From: Bryopsis sp. KO-2023
Lineage: Eukaryota; Chlorophyta; Ulvophyceae; Bryopsidales; Bryopsidaceae
Direction: 5' to 3'
DNA length: 61,370 nucleotides
Assembly (NCBI GenBank): GCA_030272585.1
Contig: BSYQ01000021.1
Location: 1-61,370, forward strand
In this document: positions 11,901 to 23,900 of the stretch, piece after piece
Layout: each line of letters begins with the position of its first letter
Numbering within the stretch: the first letter of the stretch is position 1
Position numbers and translations under genes: made by a program
The notes under the pieces: generated by a model
Databases searched by the model: none
Seen by the model: the letters and a program-made list of their open reading frames with translations, nothing else
What the model was told of the DNA's origin: nothing

Positions 11901-14900
11901 ATTTACCAGCTACCAATACAAAACACGGATACCTAGATAGACATATTACAATGCCCTGGAGATTTGATGGGCTTTGGGAGGGTTACATGATCAAGGCATA
12001 ATAAGGGTTGGAGACTAGGGAAAAGATCAATTAATCTATATACAGTATATTCACAGAAGCCCACACCTCTATTGCAACAAAAAATATTATCCAGCAAACA
12101 TAGTATACCAAGAATAATTCAAGAATGCCTTGCTGCCCCGTATCAAGCAAATAAACCCGAAGCCGACACAAAAAAACAGAACAATATCAAGATCAAGGGA
12201 CAATATCGTCACCGTGAAAAGACCAGGATCTTATAAGTTTATTTTTTTATTTTTGCCCAGATTTGGGGGATGTTAGGACCTAGTGTGACTGTATATAAAA
12301 TTGTTTCAAGGAACGTTTTTCGGAGACGGATTTTGAGAAAAAGAGAAAGATAATATGTTTGCTGGTAGATGCTGTTAAAATTGATTGGTTGGAAACTCAG
12401 TTCCTTTATTTTTGCGTGTAGGGATCCCAGCATCTGTCATTCTCAAAATGGGGGGGAAGATCGTTACCACAAACATCAATGTCGTTTCCGGAAGTGAAAT
12501 AACCCTTGAAGCCAGAGCGGTTGACTTCTTTCACAACATATGGTTGAGGTTTGTGGCTGTTTTTTTTTTCAGCGCAGGAAAATAGTACTATCTTGTAGCT
12601 AGCAAATCAAAAAGCGACAAAGAAATTTGTGCCATTGAGTTGTCCCGAGGAATCTCGAATCGACTGACGAGTCCAACAAACAAACAAACTAAGCCACAGA
12701 CAACACTTGCTTGAGAAAATTACTCTTCAAATCGAAGCACGAATCGATCTCAGCCCTGCTGTGACATCACAAGAACTGTGCATTTTCAGAGGCAACCCAG
12801 GTCTCCACATTTTTTGCGAGGATTGCCACAATCTCAAGGTCATTGAGGAAGGAGATGGAACAACGAGATGGTCCTTCGTGCTTCGCAGTGCAGGTGCAAG
12901 CCAATAGCCCCGAATTCCCTTTGCATTGCACTGTGTACCAGCCAAAACAGGATTACCAAATACGCGCATGAAACTCCAAGTCATACGTTTTTCGCGTATT
13001 TTTCAACAAACGTATTAAACGCACTAAATACGCGTATTATATCACGTGACAAACAAAATAAACCGTCGATAGAAATCAAACAAACATAATTTACATTGTA
13101 ATTAGAATTTACATTGTAATTAGATGTAGGGTTGGAGATTTTTGTTTTTTTCAAACAAACATCGAATTACATTGTGAAGGAGATTCTACAATGATCAAAT
13201 CTACTCCCATAAAATCGATTGTCTGATTCCAACCGATTTTTGGTTTACTTAGCCGTATTTTTCTGTATCAAATATACTTAAACGTGTTGTAGTCGATATA
13301 ATAGGCCACGTATTTTACTGAAATACGTTCCTGGCTTCAGGTGTTCACAACATTCGCGTGACCCTCCCCGACCGCATGACTACAGCAGAAAGCCTGCAAG
13401 CACATGCCATTGCCGGAGTTGCATCGCTGGAAACTACAGTCTTTCGGATCACCAAAAATATGTTGACTGCTGGCGAGGACGTCATTTTATCAATGCAGCC
13501 AATGGACAAATTCGAAAACTCAAACCCATCAGGTGTAAGTGGACCAGGGAGTATCGGGATTGATTTTTTCTTCATCGATATCCCAGGAGAGGTACAATAT
13601 AGAGGTAAAGCTGCTCTTGCATCAAATGTTTTTGCTGGTGAAAATGGATCCCCACGACTCCTCAAACTAGCCGATCGGCGGGTGTTTCATTTGAGTTAGA
13701 TTCAACAAATTGCTGTTTCAGTTAGATTACGCATGCAAACAAACAAACAAACATCAAATTACATTGATTACGCATGCACCCTTTGCAGCTTTCATTTTTC
13801 TGTTTGAGAGCGTGAGAAGAAAAATTACGTTCTGGAAGATCGTTTGCGATCCTTCAAAATATCAATGGTTGCAAAAAGCCTGTCAAATAAGCCTGCCTGC
13901 CTTTACACCACTCGTCGCTATTCTTGAACTCGACTTGTGCGTAGTTGCGGACTCTTCCAAGGAATACGACGACCTGTCCAGCACCTACCAGATAAGGTTT
14001 GCGTTGCAACTAGAAGGCATTTATTCAGTGCGCATTAGGCTGATGCAAACAGGGGAAGAGCGGTCGCTGATGAATTATTTGACGATCAGTCCAGCACACG
14101 TGGCAGCCGATAAGACCCATATCTCAGGTGTGAAATTTCGCCCTTGGTGGACGATATCTTTGAGGTCCACATCCATAGAGTAGTCATTTCCGAATCATTC
14201 TCAAGATGGAGTGATCTCTGAAATGCGATATATATATTGATATACACTACAGAGAGGGGATCGTTGGGTTTTGGATCGACCGGACAATGAGTTATCTTTG
14301 GGGGGAGGGGGAGGGTCTTTCGGGTTTTTTTTTTTGGGGGGGGGGGTTGTTTTCTTTTTGCAGAAGGGCGTATGGATCCTACTTAAATTTTGATGAGGTG
14401 ATTGTCTGGTATTGGGTTGCGATAGGAGCAGAGTGGCTCCTCAGGCAACATCTAATAATTGATTGATTGATTGATATATATATTGATTAATTGACTTTAA
14501 TCTCTGAAACTGACGCTGTGATCAGGTTCATCCACACTTGAAATCAGTGCTCCATCCAGATTTTACATTCATGGACATGACAAATATGGAAATAAAGTCA
14601 CGATCCCTGATGGCTTGATGCGGGTAGGTGATTAATGTGAAGTCAATCCGTGCCTTGGCTGGAAACCAAACCAAACCAAAAATTACATGCGCATAAGCCC
14701 GGGCCTCTATTTTGGTACATTGGTTCGCTCTTTATCGCGTATGGTTGCCACTCTTCAAAACCTTCCTACGTCGATAGTTGTGGAAAGGGCCTGGCAACAG
14801 CTTTCTCTTTCTTTGCACCGTTCGCTAGCTTCTGCTTTGCTTGAACGGTCGTCGATTTTTAGTGATTCGATTTCTTATGAGAGGGGGTGATTTTGTTTTT

Positions 14901-17900
14901 TCTTTTTGAATGACAATCAGTGTTTGTAGATACGGACCGGTGTAATAACGCCTCTATTTTGGATGGAAAATGTCTCTCAGATTCACAATCAAAATCTCTC
15001 AAAGCAATGGTATTCACTGTTATGGCTTTTTTGATAGGCTCTGGATCCTCCCAAGCTCGAACCAGCTTCCTTGTCTAGTTCCATTGATATTTCAGAAGGG
15101 ACCAACGGAGACGTGATTCTGGACGTAATTATGGACGACCCCGGAGTTTATGATTTGGTGGTGTCTATTTTTGGGGTCCCAATAATGAACAGCCCGAAAA
15201 GACTGACGGTTGCATTGGGCGAGCAAAAAGTGGACCCTTCAAAAACGCAAGTCTCTGGTGATGCCCTCGAGCGTAAGGACCCTCTCGTTTTGTACGCAAC
15301 CCTGGATGGTTCTATCTAACGTATTTCTCTTCCTCGACCTGCCTGTGTTATGTGTTTCGTTGTTTCTGTGGCTGTTGATACAAACTGTTCATAACATAAT
15401 GTAGTTTATGTACAGTTTATGTACATAAACTGTCTAGTGAACTTTGCTGGTACTTCCATTGATAATTTTTGATATACAATCAGAAACAACCAAGCAAACA
15501 TATGATATCTTACACTGTGGAAGAAATTTCGTTATCCTATTGCAATCTTCATAAAGAAAGATTCAAAACTGAATACAAACGCGAGATCATCCAATCATAG
15601 AATCGCCGAAGACCCCCAAAGGCCTCTCATATATGTATATACATGAGTGCCACCCCGAATTGATTGTCCTCCCGAAAAACTAGTGTCAAAAAAACGCCTA
15701 CAAAGAACTTTGAAAAGACAAATGAAAATGAGATGAGCTTCACCTTCACTCCATGAAAACCACAATTAGGACAAAAGCTACTTTCCTGAAGAATACGAGA
15801 GATTTTGTTCGTTTAAATCCAGAGACGCAACAGGCTTTTTTTTTGGTTGTGAGATTATTACAAAAAAAGCCACCACACTTGAAATTGATTTTTTAATTTC
15901 AATTAATTTGCACTAATTTGTGTTTACGCAATTTTGGGCAGTGGTGGTCGCCGGATTCAGGACATCAGTTTGGCTTCAGCTCAAAGGGGACAAGGGACAG
16001 AATGTCACAAATATCAGAACCCAAGTAGAGATACACTGCGAATCACGCAAAAAAGATGGCGTCCTTGTCCAGGACTTTTGCGTTCAAGGACCAAGCTATG
16101 AGCACGTCGGAGCAGGATTGTATAAAGTATCATTTATGGCCGGACTTTTCTGGTGCGAACATCGTGTCGTTTTGTGACGTCTGCTGGGTTGAATTTTCAT
16201 TTTCTTGCTTTCCACTCTGAATTCGAAGCATTCACTTCACAGTAACACACTAAATGTCTACTTATAATATCCCTCGAATTAATTAATCCAAAAGAGTATT
16301 TCCGAAAATATTCTCGTTGCAAATCTTCAGGGGAAGCGCGATATGGCCAGATTCCACAAAGGCCTACTTTCGGATGCCCTATGGAAGCTCTGAGCTTTAT
16401 GGGTAATCTGTACTCAATGCACACCCCCACGTTTGGCCTTGCCATAGCATTCTATCCGTAACAACACCCTGTTCTGAACGGCATAGTTATCCTGACACCA
16501 TTTTTCTCGTCGTTTTTCAGAGATCGCGAAGAGCGAAACAAGATTTTTATCTCCATCAATGGAGCAGCGATTCCTGGAAGCCCATTCTCGTACTGATAAC
16601 CCAAATGGTTCATTGTTTCAACTATTTCTGTCTTGCCTGTTGCACTCCCAAAGCTCCAGTATTGCAGAGAGCTTTGACACACAAAGAACTTGTATTCGTA
16701 TTTCATCAATCAATAATTTATTACCTGTTGGCTTAGGAGACCCTTGCGCTCCCATCGCAATAAAACTGGCCTAATAACATTGTTTTCAAAGAAAAATAGT
16801 CGTCAACCTGCTCACTGGTCTCGACACACACTCATTCTGCAGGCCAAGGTGCAGACCACACCCAGAGATAATACCTTCATACAGCTTTGGCGAGGTCCAA
16901 CCCTGGACAGATCATTTCCCTCATCAACCTGTTCAAGTTGGTCAGGAGTTTGTTGTGAACGACGGAGATTGGAACCCTAGTGTCGACCAAGGTGTCTTTT
17001 TGCGTTATGGCGAGCAGAAAGATCGCTACGCTCAACTCATTCGCAACTACAACATCACGACATTTTCAAAGGCAAGTGTCAACAATGTAATGATTGGCCA
17101 CTGGATTTGTTTTGGGGCGAGGTTTACACAATAAGGAGAACTCGAAAAACGTAGAAAAGTGTTGCACCATTATCCTTTTTTCCTTTTTCTGTTTGTGGAA
17201 GTGACAAGTCCTGCTTAGCGGGATACAATCAGTCAATCAATATTACATGCGTAGAAGCCCCTGGGCCTCTATTACGACGACAAAAATTGGACAGTTTTTT
17301 TGTATCTACTTGCCATAGAGGCGTTATTACACCGGTCCGTATCTACAAACACTGATTGTCATTCAAAAAGAAAAAACAAAATCACCCCCTCTCATAAGAA
17401 ATCGAATCACTAAAAATCGACGACCGTTCAAGCAAAGCAGAAGCTAGCGAACGGTGCAAAGAAAGAGAAAGCTGTTGCCAGGCCCTTTCCACAACTATCG
17501 ACGTAGGAAGGCCATAGAGGCCCGGGCTTCTGCGCACGTAATTTTTGGTTTGGTTTATTGCAATGACAAAAATTTTCCTAGATAAAGATCATACCAAACC
17601 AAAGAATGCCTACTACCCAGTCACCATCAAATGAACCCTAAACCGGAATAAATCAAAAAGAAACCGAGCCACTCGAAATGTCTCTAAATGACCAAAAAGG
17701 GCGTCTGAGGGAGCGAAGACAAAACCAATCACTGTATCGTAAATGAATATGACGAAAACGCGGACACACAAAAAGATGATGAAATTCATCCTCAAGGACC
17801 CCTAGGCTGCAAAAAACGCATAGTCGTTGATCTCGAGGATATCGATGATCTTTTCCTCCATATACACGTAAATCGTGAAATCCAACCCGAAACCTAGTAT

Positions 17901-20900
17901 AAAATAAGCGCAATTGGCTATCCGAAATCTGCAACCCCTTACTTCTCAAGAAACCTGGATTTAAGCCGTGACGATGGGGCTCTTGAGCATAATGAAAATG
18001 TTTTTCGACCAGGTTGACATGCATCTCCTCCTACCTGGTCCTGGCAAAGCCGGAATCCAATTCCAACCCCACGAAACAAGGCTCACTTGGCTTTACACGA
18101 ACCATGAAATTGTGGGAGCGCTGAGAGCGTTTCGTGCCGGGATCTATGAATTCAGCCTGAAATATACTGGGCGGGGTATACCTGAGACCGTGAGACTGTG
18201 GTACAGGAATGTTTCTCCGCAGTACAAACAGGAAATTTTGCTATTGTATGCCGACAAGCCCGACAGGTAAACAGTAGCAATTATCTTTCGCGCATTTTCA
18301 CATGGCACGGGTGGCTTTCATGTTTCTTGTGGAAATCGTCTGGCTTCCCTCCGAACCAAACCAAAAACAAATCGAATGCTCTTTTGTTTCCGTAATAAAA
18401 GCCATGCGTCAAGAAATCCCTGAAACCTACCGACTTCTTTGATTATTTGATTGGCTATCTTTAAAGCTCAATTTCGAAAATGAGGGAATCTTTGTGTGGC
18501 ATATTCTTGCTTGTCGTTCATTTGGCTATTTGGCTCAGGTATCGAACGCCCAACCTCCCAGATCTATAAATCAATCAGTCATTAAAACTCACGGCAAAGA
18601 GCTGGAATAGATGAAAAAAGAAAGAAAAACCTTAATGTGCAAGCCTGAAGAACGTAATGAAGCCACTAAAAACCTCCCAGATCCCTGATTTTTTCTCAAC
18701 ATACGACCAGGTCTGGGACAGCTTAGCTTTTCGTCCCAGCCTTCAGGAATATTTTTGAATTATACTTTTGCAGCAGTGCCCACAACTGTATTCAAACACT
18801 TGAAAAACATGTCGAAATATCTTAGTTACGAGCCCGAAGATAAACCGTACGATGCAAAAAGAATCCGGGTGTGGCCAGGAGCCATAAGCTTCGATCAATC
18901 AGAATTTATTGGTAGGTATCACAGGACGATCACGTTAAAAACATTCGTCACTACTGGGTCTATTGGGTCTCAACAGAATTTCAACTTTTCGTCTGACCAT
19001 AGCCACATGCAAAGCCAATGAATTTTTGTGTCCTTTTTGAACTTCCCACTGGATATCCACATTGATTGATTGATCCATCTCAGAAAACAAATAAAATCTT
19101 CTGTTGTCTTCAATATTAAGCCATTCTCTATCTCACATCTTGTACATCTTGAACTCGTATCTTAAACGTGATAAAATGGGGAAAAAAATCGACGATGACA
19201 TCAACCTGGCATGTCGGAACTCGTGAGTTACGAGTCGGGACAAAATAGCGCGTCTCTGAACATCCATCGCTCGCAAGGAATTTATTGCAGAGAAGAAGAA
19301 AAATTCAGCTGCGGGCGGTCATATTTTCAGGAAATATGTCTGACTTAGGGTACTCTTGTTGCCATATTTCGAACACAAAGAACAATACGAGCGTAAGACA
19401 CGATATAGAACGCCCTGTTTCAACTAAAGCAATGCCAGATTCCTCGTATCAAATCTATTAGTTGATTGAAAGGATATTAGTCAAAGATAATTTACAAGAA
19501 CCAATTCCAAAGACAAATCAAATCAAATCATGATTACACACGAAGACAAAGGCAGCAAAGAGATCCAAGTAGGTGACCAAATGGGTGACTAAATGTTCCA
19601 GTATGTGCTCTAATGTTAATTCGATTTCTCTTTTGCAGTTCACACCAAAGAGCTCCATGTTGGCTCAATTGTAGAGGCAACATTTTCTGCATATGATAAA
19701 TTTGGCAACAGGGCATATATACAGGATCCTTTGAAAAGACATCATGGAAGCGAATTACAATTCCCAGAAATGTTCCAGGTATTCGAAACGACAGAATAAA
19801 AGCACTCCGCTTCGAGCGTACCTTGTTTTTGCTTCGCTCTCATATTAGTTCTGGGACTTGATAGGTGATTATTTTATCGGTTTGGTTTGATGATGTCTGA
19901 AAGGTGCCTAGTCCTGAAAGGAAGCCAGCAGTAATTGTTACAATTTATATTTAGCTGAGCGTTCAAATTTTGACTTTTGGCTTCTTAAGAGTTTGCTTTG
20001 TTCTATTTAGTTCATTGTGGAAAACCAAATATGCGATTGCGCAAGCGGGAATGTCACAGTGATGCCTTCTTCTGAAACAATTGGACTAATAGAGCTGAGT
20101 GTCAGCACAACAAAGTCTGGAATGACTTCCATACGAGTCTTTTTCCAGGTGAGGTGACAACGGCAATCCCCGAAAATAGCGTTGGAATTTACATGTTCAC
20201 ATTTTCATCAAGACCATTGTTTATTTGATACGGCGCAGCCAGTATTTCTGGCGTAAGGATGGGTGCCAACCAACCAACCAACCAAAAGTACCACAAGTCA
20301 TGCCGGGCTAGAACCTGTACAAAGAAAAAACCCTGATAAGGATAGGTGCTTTAAAAGCCGGAGGGCTAATAAAAGCCTCTCCGAAATTTCCACGCACTTG
20401 GTGTCAAGGTCTACCAAATCGACCTGTCGAGTAAAAAATTCGAAACCAAATCCCATATCCGTCGCATACCAATTCTTTCGGATTAAGTTTCTCTTAGATA
20501 ATCGAAAGAGATGGTACACACGACAGTGTGCTTTTCTATGATTCAGTTTCAATTTTTTTTATTGAACAAAAATATTGCCTGATTAAACAGTATCAACGAA
20601 AATCCCTGTTCAACACCATAGGGAGCTGATGATGGTACACAAAGGGTAGAACTTCCCGCATCCCCTTATCAATTCGAGGTTGCCCCATTACAACCAAGTT
20701 CGGTTGCTTCAGAAGTGGAAACCATATCCCATGTTCTACACGCGGGGGATGTTGTGACCTTCGCAGTCACTTTAAGGTGATTCTGTTTCAGATGTTGTCC
20801 ATGAGACTGGAAAAAGACCTCCCCGCCAACAAATTTTGGACGAAGCAGGGTCTTTCTAGTGAATTTAGAACATCCAAAGCTTTCATCTTGTAGAGATTCT

Positions 20901-23900
20901 TTGAAAAGCTATGTTTCTAATCTCAGATCGCTTTATAGGGATGTCTATCAAAACCCATCTCCAGGTGACTGGGCACTCTTGAGAGTCGTCGTGGAGGAAG
21001 CAGATCACAAAGCCCAAGTCTCAATGCTGGTAAGCTCTCAATAATACCTTCCAATCCACGAAAGACTGGGCCACACGTACATCTAAGGCACATCCGGAAT
21101 GTGTCTCTATTAAAGACTCGAATGTGGTTTGTTTCTTGTCGGCATAGGCGCAACCAGGTGGGGCCTGGGGGGGCCTGGCCCCCCTAAAAAAGTTTCTGGC
21201 CCCCCCCCAGGAAAGCTAGGAAGAAAAGGAAAAAATTACTGTGTAGTAGATGTTCTACTGAACGGTACAAAAAGTAAAAGTGGCCCCCCAAAAAAACATT
21301 CCGGCTCCCCCTCCCCCGAAATCCTGGTTCCGCCTATGCTTGTCGGCACAAAGACTTTCCTCTCAAGCGGCCACCTGATGGCATGCGTGGACCATAGTCC
21401 ATAGTAGTTAGGAAATGGCTCTGTGGAAGTGGCCCCATAGAGAATGTATTTGACAGGTCGTAAAATGTCTTCTTCTCTTGGATTGCTTTATAGTCATTTG
21501 TCGAAACATAAAATTGAAGATCCTCGGGTTAAATATAATTTGTTTAAACAATTCGTTTTTGGTTCAATAAATTTTGGGAGTGCTATTTGGTATTTGTTTT
21601 TGACTAAAGGACAGAGGGATTCGCTCGAGCGGTCTCATTTGGCTTTTTTACGGTTTTGTTTAAATTTGCCTCGGCGTGCTCCCACGGAGGTGTTATATGC
21701 GGATATGGGGACTTACCCTTTAGAGTTTTTTTTTTTAGGCGTCTAATTTTTAGATTCTGGCATAACCTTTTTTCTCTTCCTGAGGAACATCCATCTAAGG
21801 CTATTTTTAATAGTCTTTTGGATGAACATAGGTGTGGTTCGTCTTGGGTGGTCAGGGTTGAGTCTTTGGTGAAAGAGCACTTAATTTCTTTTTCTGGAAA
21901 GAGCATTATTGATATTAGGCTGTGGTCTTCTAATTTTAAGAATCATTTTTCGAGGTTGACTTTTTCGTCGGAGAAGTCCCATGTTCGATATTTTTTTCGT
22001 CAAATCAAACGGAATATTCGATTCTTGGATTGCCTTTCTGTCCTTTCGACAAGTTCTCTGCGAAAAATTTATTGTGCCTTTCGGGCGGGGGTTCATGGTC
22101 TTCAGGTAGATTCGGGTCGGTTACAACATCCTCTTGTGGTGCGGGAATTACGATTCTGCAGGGTATGTGGTTTTGGGGTAGTGGAGGATGAGTTCCATTT
22201 TCTTTATGTGTGTCCGGCATATAATTTTTTGCGTATTCGCTGGTCCGAGTTTTTCCGTTGTCGCAATCTTTTCTTTCTCTTCAATAGGGTTGATCAGATT
22301 AAGGTTGCACGTATGTTGAAGGATTTTTTCCTCTTACGGAGGGTTGTCTTGTGTATTCGGGAGAACAATGCTGCGGGTTCTTCTTAAACATGATGCTGCT
22401 AGAGTTCCGACTCGGGCTTCCTTGGGTTCGGCGGGCTATGACCTTTATTCGCCCCAGGATTATGTTATTCCAGCTTGGAATAACGGTCTGGTTGATATGG
22501 GTGTGGCGGTTGAAATCCCTCAAGGTTATTATGGTCGGTTGGAAATTCGTTCGGGTCTCTGTGCCAGGTTCAAGTTATTTCTGGGTGCTGGGGTTATTGA
22601 CAGTGACTATAGGGGTTCTTTGATTGCGGTTCTTTTTAACTTCTCCTCTGAAGATTTTTACATTAAAGCGGGTGATAGGGTGGTTCAATTACTTTTGGAA
22701 AAAATTGTTACTCCTCAAGTAATTATTGCAGATTCTTTGTCCCTTACGGATCGTGGTTCGGGTAGTTTTGGGTCTACTGGCAGTTAGTGCCTGATGCTCT
22801 GTGTTTTTGTTTTTTGGTTCCAAACATTTGTCTGTTCACATTGGTGTACATTTTTCCGCAATAGAAGCTGGGTGGCTTCTTCGCGTGTAATTATGTTATG
22901 TTATGTTATGTTTGACAGGTTATGACAGAAATAATTCAGTTGAGACTTGCGCCCAAACTTGAAACACGCCACGGAAGTTGCATGTTATATATCTTGGCTC
23001 CACAACGATTTCCTAAGCACTCGGAGCTTCAAGCCATCTCCTCTTTTCTATTTTTTTTCCGCCACGTTGGGGCGTTACAGTGCTCCCTCGATTTAATGCC
23101 GCTCGATTTAGTGCCAACCCCGATTTAGTGCCGCTTTTTTTGGCTTGTCACGACTTTTGACGTCTCCTATGACGATTATCACATGCTACGACGATTTTGA
23201 CGATTCTGCTCATCAAGGGCAGTGTTCCTATAAAAACTATTACTAATTACGAAGCTATTTCTTTTTGGCGTTCGTTTCTGATGTGGCAAACAGATTTGTG
23301 TGGCCAATCTTTGTTTGGTTGCTTTTCTGTTGGTGTTGTGATGTGGCGAAGGAAGATACTGTAATACGCAAATCTTTTCGCGCTACCTTATTTTCGCGCG
23401 CGGACCAAAGCACGAAAATAAGGCAGGCGAAAATAAAGCATGCGCGAAAATAAAGCAGGCGGAAAAGAAAGGGCTGTTCAGATACGCAAGTATGTAGCTA
23501 CAGATTATACCAATCACGCGCGTGTGGACTCGACGCGCGTGATTGGCGAATTCAAAACACAGCCACAAAATGTGTGGAAACACATTCCACACTCTGATTT
23601 TGAGAGTGTTCTTTTTGACGCCACGAAAATCTTTCACATTGCTTTTTTTTCGCGCCTGCTTTATTTTCGCGCTACCTTGTTTTCGCGCGTGGACCGAAGC
23701 GCGAAAATAAGGCAGGCGAAAATAAAGACGAGCGATCCTAAAGCAATCTGAAAGATTTGCGTATTACAGTAGTTTGGATGGTTGTCGAGGTACAGGTTGG
23801 CAATCAAGCGCACGGAGCGTGTGGGTGGGGTGGCGGATTTTGGTCGCTGAACAGGGGATAAGTCGTTTGTGTGTTTTTTTCTCCATGTTTTGACGGTGGC

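Noticed and set aside
22344..22787. dUTPase as a host gene or giant-gene exon
   Set aside because: It is intronless, overlaps the LINE ORF, and precedes the LINE tail. It also lies in an intron with no phase fit to neighbours.
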